Source: Trichaptum fuscoviolaceum
Lineage: Eukaryota > Basidiomycota > Agaricomycetes > Hymenochaetales > Trichaptaceae
Direction of reading: 5' to 3'
Length of the DNA: 64,000 nt
NCBI GenBank assembly: GCA_910574455.1
Contig: CAJSYZ010000010.1
Span: 772,770 to 836,769 of the forward strand
Numbering within the stretch: the stretch's first letter is position 1; each line of letters starts with the position of its first letter. A program made the position numbers and the translations under genes. The notes below the pieces were generated by a model. The model saw nothing but the letters and a program-made list of their open reading frames with translations. It did not search any database and was not told where the DNA came from. This document shows positions 34,898 to 45,045 of this stretch, in pieces.

Positions 34898-37151
34898 TCA
34901 AAATATATTGAAGGCACAAGGTCTACAAATTAAGATTAAGAACAAGGTTTCCATGCCGGACTTGCGTACCGGCATTGGTACGTGTAACCTGACTTCCTCC
35001 CATGTCCTTCGATCCCCACCCCCCTCATCCTTGTCTTTGTTTAATTCATCTTCAGTGTCTTCTCGGGCGATATGATCTTCATCATATTTCTTGTAGATAT
35101 CCTGGAGTTCAATGAAGAGCTCGCGACAGCGATTGTTTGGAGTGGTGAAAGGGTCTACGAGAGACACCATGCCATCAGCCCAACGGACCCTTGTTAAAAG
35201 GTCAGTCTCCGATGAGACTCGCTTGCCTTGTGAGGCAAGTTTATCGATGATATCATCATCTAGGAGGGACTCGGCCGTGGCGAGGTGGGAGCCAGGATGC
35301 TCTCGTTCAAGTAAGCGGTCTCTCCACGCAACCAGACGCTCTTTTGCATATGCGCGGAACTCTTCGGTCACAGCAGTGCGCCGACCCCGTTTCAAGCCCG
35401 GTTTTTTTTCGAGCTTGATATCTTCCATGGGGAATGCTTCAGGGTTGCAGTTGGAACAGCAAAGGGCCTGAGGGTCGTCTTTATAAAGCATGTTTACTTT
35501 ATAGATGAGACGAACTAATGAGATCGATGGTGAGCTATGCTCTATGTTATGAAAGTGATAGTTACTCACCTTTTCTTTGGTTCTCGAAATACTTATTCCA
35601 GACTTTGCGCAAGCAAGACGAAATATTAGCATACAGCGTGAGGTATGCATCCTCTAGTCGCTCATTTCTCGGCTTGGCTCTTTTACGTGAGTTCGGGCCG
35701 TCTGGTCCTTCTACAGCTTCTTCTCTCTCACCCTCACCGATACGTTCGACACGGCTCCCACCCTCATCAACGTGTCTGATCTCCTGATCGTTAGCCTCCA
35801 CGGCATTCTCAATCTCCATCCTATCTTCGCCATCAAATTCAATGGTGAGTGGTTCGTCGTCTTCGCACTCTATCTGCGACTGAAGCTTGCTAACTTCTGG
35901 CGAGGTTAGTTTCTCTTTTGTAGTGCTCTTTCGGACTATCACGATAGCCTCGCCGATGCTTGACATGTCCCGCGCTGCTCGCCCTGCCCGCTGAACCAAA
36001 GAACTAAACGTGTAAGGTAAGTCCCACAGAACCACGCGTTTGATATTCCGAAGATCACATCCCTTGATGAGGAAGGGTGAGTGATTCCCATTTGCTTCAC
36101 GTTTTCAATATGCTCACCATACCAATGGCGTCTGTACAGACTAATATTCTGACTTCGCCTTTGCAAAGTCTTTCTTCAATGGATCTCTTTTCTTTCTGAC
36201 CAACCAGTGCATGGTAATATGCAATGGTATGTTTGTTCGAGTTCGGTGGTGCGTATTCCTTTAATTTATCACATATGTCTTCGCAGGTCGGACGCTTGTT
36301 TACATAGATCAAGGTAATTGGAATGTCTTGCGGTCCCTTTGCATCACGTGGAATTGTGAATCGTAAGTCCGCAAACGAGCCCTCCTCGTACTGCATCTTC
36401 CTTGTTGATAACACAATATTCTTCCTTTCGTTCGTCAGAGCTATCAGAGCAGCTCCGACACCAATATTGAGCTCCTTTTTCACGATATCAAGTACATGCG
36501 CCGGCAGAGTTGCCGAAGCCACTACAAATGGTATGGTTCTCGCGATCCGTCCCCGTAGAACACCAATCTTACTATACTCCGTGCGGAAGGAGCTCCCCCA
36601 GTCAGCGATACAATGAGCCTCATCGACGATGACACATTGAAGACGTTTTTGAAGGGTTTTTTTTTGATAAGACAGCTATTCCGAACTCTTTCGAGTTCGC
36701 AATCTCCGGTGAGACAATTACTCGTCGGAATTTACCCCTGATGATGTCCTGATCACTCTATTTAGATATCAAGAGCTCTGGACTAACTGTAAGTCCTCAC
36801 CTGATACACTTGCTCTTTAGATGTTCGTTCGAACGTCTCCGAGCATACAGCTATCGTTGAGATCGGGCCATTTTCCATTTGTTCGATCATGAGGCTTTGT
36901 AATGGAGAAACAACTATAGCAATGGCTTCTGGATCCATAAGCAATGCTAACGTAAATGCCATAGTCTTTCCACTGCCCGTGCCTACGTCGAGCACAACAT
37001 CCCGACCCTTCAAGATAGCTTCGGCTGTGTCTATTTGCCAGTCGAAAGGCTCTTTTCCAAAAGCCTGTCGGGCAAGTGACTTTAATGCACCTCTATTGAC
37101 TGTTACGTTCTCGTAGGTCTTCATAGCAAGTAGATAGTAAAGATGTAGCAT
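34898..37151 (-). CDS. RecQ-like DNA helicase of the element (frameshifted as read)
   Basis: Minus-strand gene of about four exons. The Walker A motif DVGTGSGKTM (GTGSGKT at about residues 57-63), VSPLQSLM, the DEAH box with the RecQ continuation VIVDEAHCIADWGSSFR, ASATLP, TLIYVNKR, GEVRILVCTDAIGM and QRAGRAARD (motif VI) form both RecA lobes. A charged C-terminal region follows with no recognisable RQC or HRDC domain. The region after VSPEIANSKEFGIAVLSKK changes frame at a run of nine A (plus-strand T at 36657-36665): one base fewer would join it to LQKRLQCVIVDEAH. This is either a real inactivating mutation or a homopolymer error. The start could also be the internal Met at 37124. RecQ enzymes unwind 3'-5'; here the role may be to process transposition intermediates. 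Confidence 0.8.
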
Positions 37152-37313
37152 AAAATCTGCATGTATTCGCTATCTGATTCTAATACAAGTTGAATTTCAA
37201 AAAAAAAAAAAGAGTGACCGGGACTCGGGAAGCCACCGGCAACTTGAGAACCCTGTGAAAATTTGCCACCACTAAGCTGAATAATCAGGCACACTGTGAC
37301 CCATCGGTCACAA

Positions 37314-37396
37314 TGAGGTGACTGGGCTACTTGTGATTGAGTCGTACCAGTCGTTACATAAACTCAACACTAGTAACGACTGGCTTGCGAGTCTAG
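37314..37396 (-). repeat. Right terminal inverted repeat, 83 bp
   Basis: The partner of 31463-31545. It keeps the palindromic pair CCAGTCGTTAC / GTAACGACTGG and an identical 20-base core. The repeat ends at the outer CTAG (37393-37396). Confidence 0.85.
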
Positions 37397-37850
37397 GGCT
37401 AGTTATATCCCTGCTCTTCAGATGGCTCTCGATGTCAAACGGCGGGCGTCACATCTTTGCATGGTTGGAACTAAACCGGATCTCATCCCAGGAGTTTACT
37501 CCCTTATTGATGTTAATACTCGAAGTTTTCGCCCACGCCTCGAATATGAACATAAACTGCCATATTTTACCGTTAGTCCAATACACGGTGACGGTATGGA
37601 GGAACTGCGTCGGTTCGCTAGTATGTACTTTCAAATTCTCTCAAATATTTGTCCTCATGCTCTCTTAGTCAGCATTGTGCACCCGCTTGGACTTGGTGTA
37701 CGCAAGGAGTGGTTCTCTTCCCTCAAAATGTTTTTCGAGAAGATGGAGACGTGGGTATTAGACACTATTGCCATTATGTTCTCCCTTCCATTACCCAAGA
37801 ACGTGAATGAAAAGGTGGTGTCAACTATTGAGGTTTATTAGAGACTCGGA
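37397..37850. other. Right flank of the element, no certain gene
   Basis: A plus-strand frame at 37422-37841 (139 codons) reads smoothly but I recognise no family and see no link to the gene that follows. On the minus strand, just outside the element, HLKSRDITS could be the lost sirtuin strand before LAGAG, but a stop lies close upstream in that frame. Confidence 0.35.
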
Positions 37851-38701
37851 ATGTACCTGATTTGTTCAAAGACGCCAGATACTTTGGAGCTCACCGACGA
37901 TACAGTAAAGGACCTGCTTTATGCGCCATACTCACGGAACTGGGACAAGATGATGGCCGAAAGGCATAAGAATCACAAAGTGTACAAGACTGGTCTTACG
38001 GCTTATAGGATAACTCCAACACTGATCGCCAAATATTTCTCCCGATCGGAAGCTGCGAATATGGAATACGTACGCAAGCAGACTAAGATACCGGTCCCTC
38101 AACCGCGATACCCTCATCTCAAAGAGTATATGGTGATGGACTTCGTCGAAGGAAGAACACTCCTAGAATGCTGGGAAGACCTTAGTGCATTCATGAAGTT
38201 TCGCATAGCCTGCACCTTGCGAACTTACTTGATGCAGCTACGTCGACTCACTCGTGACATTCCTGGTACCGTGGATGGGGGGATTGTTAGTGGAATGCTT
38301 TTCGAGAATGAGCCTTACGGTCCATTCGATTCCCCCGATCGATTCCGAGCATGGTGCGAGATGATTGCTTGTACGGGATGGGGTAGATATGTCAGAAGCC
38401 TCAAGATGCAAAACCCTGATCACCCAGGTGTATTGCCTCCGACAATTGACGATAATTGGCTACCTTACGTATTTGCTCACCACGACTTACACCTTGGAAA
38501 TATAATCCTTGCTGATGATGGGACATTGTGGCTGATTGACTGGTCATACAGTGGCTTCTTTCCTCGGTGTATGGAATCCGTCGTCTTAGGATTTTACTCC
38601 GATGCTGGAATCGCTATAGGAGGTTTATAGCAGGGGTGTTCCCGTCGTATGACAAGTTTTGGGGTTTCTTCGCAGACGACGTACACCGTTACAGGCAATG
38701 A
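37851..38701 (+). pseudogene. Aminoglycoside-phosphotransferase-like kinase with a 3' frameshift
   Basis: The open frame from the ATG at 37851 runs to a stop at 38628-38630. It shows the small-molecule kinase pattern of agaric APH-domain proteins: MVMDFVEGRTLLECW in the hinge, the catalytic HHDLHLGNIIL (Asp and Asn of the Brenner motif) and LIDWSYSGFFP in the metal-binding position. After VLGFYSDAG the expected C-terminus continues in another frame, as RYRRFIAGVFPSYDKFW, to a TGA at 38699-38701. A single missing base near 38604 explains this. The kinase core is intact, so a truncated but active protein is possible. It sits 455 bases from the transposon end. Substrate is unknown. Confidence 0.65.
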
Positions 38702-38932
38702 CAAGTTGCGACGACATAAACTACAATATTCACATTTTAATATCAACAGTTTAACAGAAATTTATGTATCTATATTCTCTCGTATCTTGAGTATCTTGAA
38801 CCTTCTCGAAAATCGACTTCATCAATTAACTTGACTTGGCTGTGTATACAGCTCGGGCTATATGAAATCAGTATGCTGAGTTAAACTGTAGCGTATATGA
38901 CTAACCAGACAACGTACCTCATAGAATTCACC

Positions 38933-39556
38933 TCAGGCTTGCACCGGCGGGTAGAGCATATCGGCTCTCACCTCTTCCTTGTACTGAATAATGCGAGAAA
39001 CAGCATCTTCCTTTGAACCTGATTCAATGTATCCCATGGCCTCGAGATGCTCGAGGATTGTAAGCTGAAAATTTAACATGCATCCTGATCCTTCATTGTG
39101 GAATTTGTAGTATTGTAGCTTTCTATGCTTGATGAACGCCAGAAGATCTGCCACTGTGATTGGCTTCTTGAAAGTATAATTACATTCGATAGTTGTTCGA
39201 GTGGATACCAGTTTGTTCGCCGGCATAATAAGAAGGAATCCAAAGAGATTGTGTGCCTCTGTCTTATTGAAGACGTGTTGTGCCGGCTGAAACATGTCAA
39301 CGGAGATGCCAGATGCAATCAATGTTTTCTTTGCTCCCGAGCCATCGTAATCGCGTAACTTGTACGAGGTACGCCAATGAGGGATTCCTGAGGTCCTCGC
39401 GGACCAAAAGCACACAGATTCAAGGGCATACTCGTAGACTTCTGAAACCTGGTCTTCCAAAGGAAGATATACACGATCGCTCAGAATTCTATCAAGTATA
39501 TTGATTAGTCGAGATAGGTGTAGAGAAGGTGAACGGGCGGACACACACGCGGTCAT
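38933..39556 (-). CDS. DUF7770-like protein
   Basis: A single open frame of 207 codons. The C-terminal half has the features I associate with the DUF7770 family of filamentous fungi: a core HWRTSYKL strand, SGISVDMFQPAQ, ITVADLLAFIKHRKLQYYKF and then HNEGSGCMLNFQLTILEHLE with the invariant GSGC. The function of the family is unknown; it is frequent in accessory regions of mushroom genomes. The start ATG overlaps the stop of an upstream frame (ATGA), so the first residues are uncertain and an N-terminal intron is possible. No signal peptide or membrane segment is present. Confidence 0.55.
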   Translation of the reverse strand: MTACVSARSPSLHLSRLINILDRILSDRVYLPLEDQVSEVYEYALESVCFWSARTSGIPHWRTSYKLRDYDGSGAKKTLIASGISVDMFQPAQHVFNKTEAHNLFGFLLIMPANKLVSTRTTIECNYTFKKPITVADLLAFIKHRKLQYYKFHNEGSGCMLNFQLTILEHLEAMGYIESGSKEDAVSRIIQYKEEVRADMLYPPVQA

Positions 39557-40749
39557 CTCGAGAAATCACTTTCGAAGATCGGGGGATGACTCCGGATGAG
39601 AACTTGTTGCTGTTTGATGTCAATCTGCGCGCTCAATATATGCGTCGAGCGAAGGGACGCCGCGTCATACTCTGGACGCAAATGTATTAGCATGCACGAG
39701 AATGGGATATGACTTGATCTCCCTGCGAGCTCGAGAGACACGCGTATCGAGTCATAGTCCGGGATTACAATGTGTTCGCTGGAGCCACTGGTGGTGAGCA
39801 CATAGATCCCGCGGAATCGAGCCTATCGATGTTCAACTTCGAGTGCGAAGGACCCACGAGTAGGGTGTTTCCGCGTAAAGGGCCTTGGGTACGCAGGTAG
39901 ACGGTGTGGCCACCTAAGATCCTTGTTCTTTTGGCGCTAAGGAAATCGATGAGATGTAATTCAATTTGTTCATTCGATATATCACCCCCTCGCAATAGTC
40001 ACCCTGCATTTGGTTTCCTTTTCAGATGAACAACCAGCAAAGCAGCATGTTCGACCCACCTTGCTTGTTGGAGTCATTCCCTTGACTGACTCGGACACAA
40101 GGAAGACAAGGCCTGCGCGTCTTCAAGTTTCGATCCAGGACTAGTATTGGGGAGACGGGGTGTACACCCTCATTTCCTTGTCTGCTGAATGAAAGTGGTC
40201 ACATATGGGATCATTTGGGCTTTGTCACCTTTAAGCTGGCTCATAACACTCTAGATAAGACAAAAAAACACTTTTTCAAGGATGTGGCTCTCCGTAATGC
40301 AGGGCAATCGTTTGTCCTCGCAAGGAGTTACTTGAGCGTGTACACCAAAAGTCTGTTTATACTTTTAAATAATTAATTTTACATTGGGTGAACGTACAAA
40401 GTCTTTCAAGAGTAGTATGATCTACACTCACATGATACGCGACAAAGCATTCGGCGGTCAGCCTGAAAGCAAAATGGTCCGAAAAGCCAGCTGCCAATAC
40501 CATTAATTTAATAGGGGGAAGGGGAAATAAAGAGGAAAGCAGGAACGTAAGACGACAAATTATCCATCATATAGTATTATATGCCAGAACGAGGACTTTT
40601 CGATTGCGTTGATGAATATGTACGGATTGAGACTGCATTGATATCGTTATATCGAGTTATGATGTCCGGAGGCGATGGTATCGTTATCGAGAAGAAAATG
40701 CTATGAGGGACGGTTCGGGAGACGGCTGTAGAGACGTCCGTTTCATTGT
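39557..40749. other. Intergenic with possible degenerate coding on the minus strand
   Basis: Two adjoining minus-strand frames (39995-39765 and 39801-39553) look protein-like (IELHLIDFLSAKRTRILGG; then SEHIVIPDYDSIRVSLELAG) and may once have been one frame, but no family is recognised and they need a frameshift to join. From 40000 to 40749 nothing was seen. Confidence 0.35.
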
Positions 40750-42137
40750 CTATTCGGCGAGGTTGTTCTGCAGTGTTGCAAGGCAGCGTTTTGTGACTTG
40801 GTCGCCTTTCAGGAGAATATTAAATGTCTGGTCGCGCAGAGGCTCCGGGAGGCAGCTTCGCAAGGCTTCCCTCGCTCTTTGGTGGCGAAAGAGAAGAAGT
40901 GGAGAGTGTGTGAGTGAGGCAATGAAGAGATAAATAGAGAACAATTGAACTTACTTTGGATTGTCGCTCAACCTCAGATAGCACCGCACAACATGCTTCA
41001 GGAGGCGCACCGCCTGCGTCTCGACGAGCTGATTCACCATATTGCTCAGAACGGTGACCACCGCAAAGAAGCGCTCATACGTATGGCAGATGTACGTCAG
41101 TCCCGTCTCGTCTAGGAGGATTTTCTGGACGATGAAAATCGCGACCGTTTTGGACAACTCCGAGCCAGTTTCCATGATGCGCAAGCAGAGGGGTATGATC
41201 TCGGTAGAGAGAAGGAAGTGGATGACTGCGGTGTTGTCGTTTTGCTTAACGAGAGCGCCAATCACGCCCAGCGACGTAAGCCGGAGGTATTCAAAGGGAC
41301 GAGTTTTGGAGGTGGTGTTCAGGAAGGGGTAGAGGAAGAGGGGGATGTGCGCTATGTGGATAATAAGCTCAATGATTTGCATGAAGAATCTCAAATAAGG
41401 ACTTACCTCCGAGGAAGAGTTGGCGGGTTTCCTGGTGCGACGCAACACACTGCAAAAGCGCGAGAGCATTGCATACTCGGTTTGAGATATGAGCGGTCAA
41501 GTTCGGAGGAGAAAGCAGATGATAGACAGTCACGATCTCCTGCAACAATGCAGCCATGACACCTTGATAAGAGTTATTCAGCCTCGTGTTTGGGTCACAA
41601 GACACATTGTAACATACCGAAAGAATGCCACAGCACCAACGCCAAATCATCATATTGCTCGCGCTTCTTGCTCAACTCAAGAAGCGCAGCCTCGCGAGTA
41701 TTGACGTCAAGAAGGTCGATCACGAGCTGATAAATCTTGTTCTCCTCCTGTTGTTGGTGTTGCGCAGCAAGCTGCGAAGGAATACTCGATGAGCCAGCTC
41801 CGAGAACACCCCCTAAGCCCACACCAGCGCCATTTCCGAGGCTCAAGCCACCCATTCCACCACCAAAGCTAGCACTTCCTGACAGCGAGGGTCCAGAACC
41901 GTAGAAACTCGCCGCGACGGAGTTTACACCTGGGGTTGAAGGACCCAAAGATGTCGCTCCGGACACGGACATGGGAGGCGGCGTATCGGCGTACGGCTGC
42001 GTAGACCCTGCGAGTCCTCTAACAGCCTGGTTTTGGGCTTGATATTGGTTGAATAGGTTGTAGGATGCCCCTTGTGAACCATGTTGCTGCATATATGAGA
42101 CAGGCCGGGGAGAGTGGAGACCACCCAGGTTCGACAT
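40750..42137 (-). CDS. CAF40: CCR4-NOT subunit CNOT9 (Rcd1/Caf40)
   Basis: This minus-strand gene has four exons. A Gln/Gly/Ser-rich N-terminal extension of about 125 residues ([20 protein letters not shown]) precedes the armadillo-like CAF40 domain: [111 protein letters not shown] and [13 protein letters not shown]. It ends [11 protein letters not shown]. These motifs are close to invariant from yeast to humans. CNOT9 is the scaffold surface of the CCR4-NOT deadenylase that binds tryptophan motifs of silencing proteins. It is cytoplasmic and nuclear. Only the N-terminal extension is lineage-specific. Confidence 0.93.
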
Positions 42138-42317
42138 TTTCGGATGGGCTTGTCAAAGGTCGTTCCGCAAAGGCGTGAGGATCCGAGTAGTAGTCTATAG
42201 AGAGACGCAAGCGGCAGAGTTGATGTCTGATTTCAATGCGTCGAGAAAGATTTGTGCGAATAAGCAGAGGAGCAATGGATTCGACAGGAGTTAAGACTAA
42301 CTTCTTCCACCACAGCT

Positions 42318-42676
42318 TCAAACCGAAGGCGACCAAGAGTTAGCGACGACAACGCCCTTGTACTTTTTGACGTTGGTGCCGTCAAGGGAAAGATAGAAAT
42401 GAGCTTTGTCGACGAGCTGGCGAAAAGGATGGTTAACGAGGGCAAGAAATGCGCCTGCACGTTCGCCAGCCTGCGGCGTGCCAATGAGCAGGTCGTCAAC
42501 ATGACTAAGCCGACCCTAAAGTCAGGGTCCGTCGATAGCAGCGTCGACGCGCACTGACAGTCTCAAAGACTCTAACTAACCTCTTGCTGAAATCCGTCTC
42601 GGTGCAAATCTATCAAGAGATGAAAGACGACCTTTAGACTGGCGTACTTTCTTTGCAAGTCTAATGGCGAAAGCAT
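42318..42676 (-). CDS. Small two-exon protein of unknown function (97 residues)
   Basis: Exon 1 (42676-42581) reads MLSPLDLQRKYASLKVVFHL and on to FQQE; exon 2 (42515-42318) reads GRLSHVDDLLIGTPQAGERA, then FRQLVDKAHFYLSLDGTNVK and ends NSWSPSV. The 65-base intron has a GTTAGT donor and a CTTTAG acceptor and joins in phase 0. Neither exon alone is long, so the gene is easily missed. Composition is that of a soluble globular protein. I recognise no family. It starts upstream of CNOT9 on the same strand, with 181 bases between. The support is the clean splice and the coding-like amino-acid use; a chance pair of open frames is not excluded. Confidence 0.45.
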
Positions 42677-42998
42677 ATGTATCCTTAATTCAAGTCGGGA
42701 TTATCTACTATCTTTACTACTCCGAACTTCTAGTGGGTTAACTACATACCTCTACCATGTCAGATCTATTTATCCAATCAATAGTAGGGTGACTCGTATT
42801 TATCGCACTACTCACAGAATGACGATTAGAAACTCTGAGAAGTCGCTTGGAACACCACCTTCATGACATCAGTTGAATCCTACACCACACATGCGGGCAA
42901 TCCTAAATCCTACGCACTTAGTATAAGTATCCTTGAGGAAGCCAAACAACCGCTCTCAAATCTCCCACTTTTGCCACTTTTACCGTGTCGAAATCAAG

Positions 42999-43729
42999 AT
43001 GTGGATTGCACACTACGCACCCGGGCTAGTTGCCAAAGTCTTCGCGCCGCAGGTCCCGCTCACTTTACTCACATTCGCCGGCGAAGCGAACGACGCACTC
43101 TTCTTCGTGCTCAACTTCCTCGGCCTCGAGTCCTTCTCCGTCAACCCCGTATACGAGCACACCGGTTGTTTCCCTTATTCGACCAACTACCCTTTCTCGC
43201 ATTCGCTCCTGGGGATGTTCCTCGTTGGAGTCGGGCTCGCCACAGCTTACTCGTCCCTCTCAAATCGTCAGGTCACAATCCAGGAGAAGCTTGCGATCGT
43301 GTTGTGCTCCCTGTCGCATTTTGTACTAGAGTGGCCTGCACATAGGGAAGATGTGAAAATCATGCCAATGGACGATACGGCGATTGGACGAGGATGGTTC
43401 GACGCACCGGTGCTTCTTTTTGTAGTGGAGACGACGATTTTCTTTACGGGGCTGTTCGTGTACTCGTCATATACCCCGTTGTCGGCTCGTGCAGGATATA
43501 AGAGAAATCCGAACTGGATGAGAGCGGTCATCGGTGTTTTCCTCTTCCAACAAGCACAATTCTGTTTCAGCTCGTAAGTTATATTTAGTTATCTCATTTT
43601 TTTTGATTATATCTTATGCTACGATACATCAGGGCGCCTACGGAAAATACACGTTGGGTACATGCACCATTGTTCTTGACTATGATTATTGGAAGCTCAT
43701 GGCTCCTTGGGAAACTTGAGGGTCCTTGA
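42999..43729 (+). CDS. Multi-pass membrane protein of a bacterial-like HYAP family
   Basis: Two exons (42999-43573 and 43633-43729) give 223 residues with about six hydrophobic segments. The start MWIAHYAPGLVAKVFAPQVP, the middle YPFSHSLLGMFLVG, and LSHFVLEWPAHREDVKIMP match the layout of small bacterial membrane proteins that share an N-terminal HYxP motif, a Tyr/Ser-His-Ser-Leu helix and a second Ser-His...Glu/Asp...His helix. That layout resembles the membrane-bound metal-dependent hydrolase (YdjM/DUF457) group. The histidines and acids could form a metal site within the membrane, but no activity is known. The last exon ends SSWLLGKLEGP. Confidence 0.6.
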
Positions 43730-43992
43730 AGTCCTTTCGTCCGTTCATACCAGTCAATTTCATCAGAGATTGGACAATGGTATATAAAATCTGAGTTTAT
43801 ACTTGATTTCTGTCTAAATAGTACAAATAATAATACAAATGAATGATGTTTTGCATGATGATTGGTATGAATGTCGATATTCAGATGTTGGTGTATTGTT
43901 GGTGTTGTTTATTGTAGAGTGGTTAAGAGGTATTAAGAAGGGGATAATAAAGGGATCAAGTCCGAAGTCGATTCATGTCCAATAAGGTCCGT

Positions 43993-44551
43993 TCAATGTG
44001 TCCTTCGCGAATGATCACTACGCTCACTGCTCTCGCTGCTCAGGCTCGAATTACGCTTTGTCCTCTTGCCACTATTCTTCTTCGCATCGCGTCGGCCACG
44101 GCTGCTGTTTCCGTGCCATACAGGCGTCCGACCCATCGCGAGCGCACGTGCAATGCCAGAGGCGCCTCCGTCGACGATTTCCGGGCAAGACGAGAGCAAG
44201 GCCGGTGCAAGCTGAGGTGCTTCTCGTGACGTCAAAGGCGAACGCGCGAGGGAGAGCAGTGCGTCGCGACTGTAGATGCGAGCGGTAGAGTCGGATGCTG
44301 AAAGTGAATATCTATGAGCTGATGGTCCGCAAGTGACAAAAGTGAGTGTTGGACATACATGAAGAGGACCCGACGCTAGCAAGGCTGCTAACACTGTTGT
44401 TAGCACTGTGCCTCTTGTGCACTGGGATATAGACCCCGGACGGTGTCCAAGATGTCGAGGGAGAGGAAGTCGAGGACCGGTCCGAGTAGGACGAGCTCGC
44501 AACCGAAACGGTGGCACGCGAGCGAGAGGGGATGGAAATTGGGCTCGACAT
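43993..44551 (-). CDS. Serine-rich protein, agaric-specific, possibly heat-inducible
   Basis: Two exons with a 47-base intron (44312-44358). The protein starts MSSPISIPSRSRATVSVASS and is serine-rich up to VYIPVHKRHSANNS. The second exon has RIYSRDALLSLARSPL and PALLSSCPEIVDGG, then a basic, serine-rich C-terminus (KKNSGKRTKRNSSLSSE). I recall similar proteins with a 'YIPVHRR ... Y..+.LL.L ... CPE.V' layout throughout Agaricomycetes; the middle motif resembles translation-initiation-factor-4E-binding short linear motifs (Y....LL), but that is inference. It is probably disordered. Upstream on the same strand lie a TATA box (44774-44779) and inverted GAA/TTC units. Confidence 0.6.
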
Positions 44552-44773
44552 GGTGAGAGCTACGTATGCAAAGTAATCGCGACTTGTTGATGAGTTGTGG
44601 GCGACGTCCAAGGACAGTGAAGTCAAGGGCGATGGTTGATGGTTCTGCTAAAGCTGAAGGCTTGTGACAGAGAACTCAAGGCGATATCGAATGCAGGTGA
44701 TAGAGATGTTCGAGGACGAACTGGGATGTGATGTGGGTCCTTTGATGTCCTAACCCACTCCGCCTGGTGGGCT

Positions 44774-44779
44774 CTTTAT
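44774..44779 (-). promoter_or_regulatory. TATA box of the serine-rich gene
   Basis: On the minus strand TATAAA within CTATAAAGAG, about 220 bases upstream of the start at 44551. This leaves room for a leader of roughly 190 bases. Confidence 0.5.
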
Positions 44780-44959
44780 AGCCATGGACCCGACCACTCG
44801 TACTTTGCTTGGCCGATTGCGCGTAATGGGGTACGTGGCGCGTGAGGTTCGCTTGCTGCGGACCACAGCATAAGCCTAGCGTGTCTGGTTCCTATGCAGT
44901 ACAGCCCCTGGATAGATCGACCTAGAATGGAGGCGAAGCTCGTTGCGGGAGATAGGCTG

Positions 44960-45045
44960 AGCCCGAAGGTTCTGGGAGCTCTCTGAGTTCGCGCACCAGA
45001 ACGTTCTGGGAACTTTGAAATGCAGGGAACACGAAGCTCGGAATG
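44960..45045 (-). promoter_or_regulatory. Heat-shock-element-like cluster
   Basis: Alternating inverted GAA/TTC units occur, for example GAAGGTTC, then AGAACGTTCTGGGAAC and further GAA units. Three or more such pentamers in register make an HSF1 site. The cluster lies about 200 bases upstream of the TATA box of the serine-rich gene. Confidence 0.4.

Larger units (their letters stand above)
31463..37396. mobile_element. TIR DNA transposon carrying DUF6589 and RecQ-like helicase genes
   Basis: The unit of 5934 bases is bounded by two 83-bp inverted repeats that match at 72 positions. It holds just two genes, which end towards each other: a 922-residue DUF6589-type protein (+) and a RecQ-family helicase (-). 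The outer ends both read CTAGACTCG inwards. The left end lies inside the coding region of a sirtuin gene. No clear target-site duplication was found: CTAG, at each border, may belong to the repeat or to the target. No known transposase family (hAT, Mutator, KDZ, piggyBac) was recognised, and the ends lack the 5'-TC and 3'-CTRR of Helitrons. I infer the DUF6589 protein to be the transposase. Confidence 0.75.

Noticed and set aside
31463..37396. Helitron reading of the element because of the helicase
   Set aside because: The helicase is RecQ-type with no Rep domain, and the ends are inverted repeats without 5'-TC or 3'-CTRR hairpin signals.
37422..37841. 139-codon plus-strand frame outside the right transposon end
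   Set aside because: Reads smoothly, but no family was recognised and no splice linking it to the phosphotransferase-like gene could be supported.
42863..43345. 160-codon plus-strand frame upstream of the HYAP membrane protein
   Set aside because: It overlaps the membrane-protein gene in another frame and is Arg/Pro-rich, as expected of a shadow.
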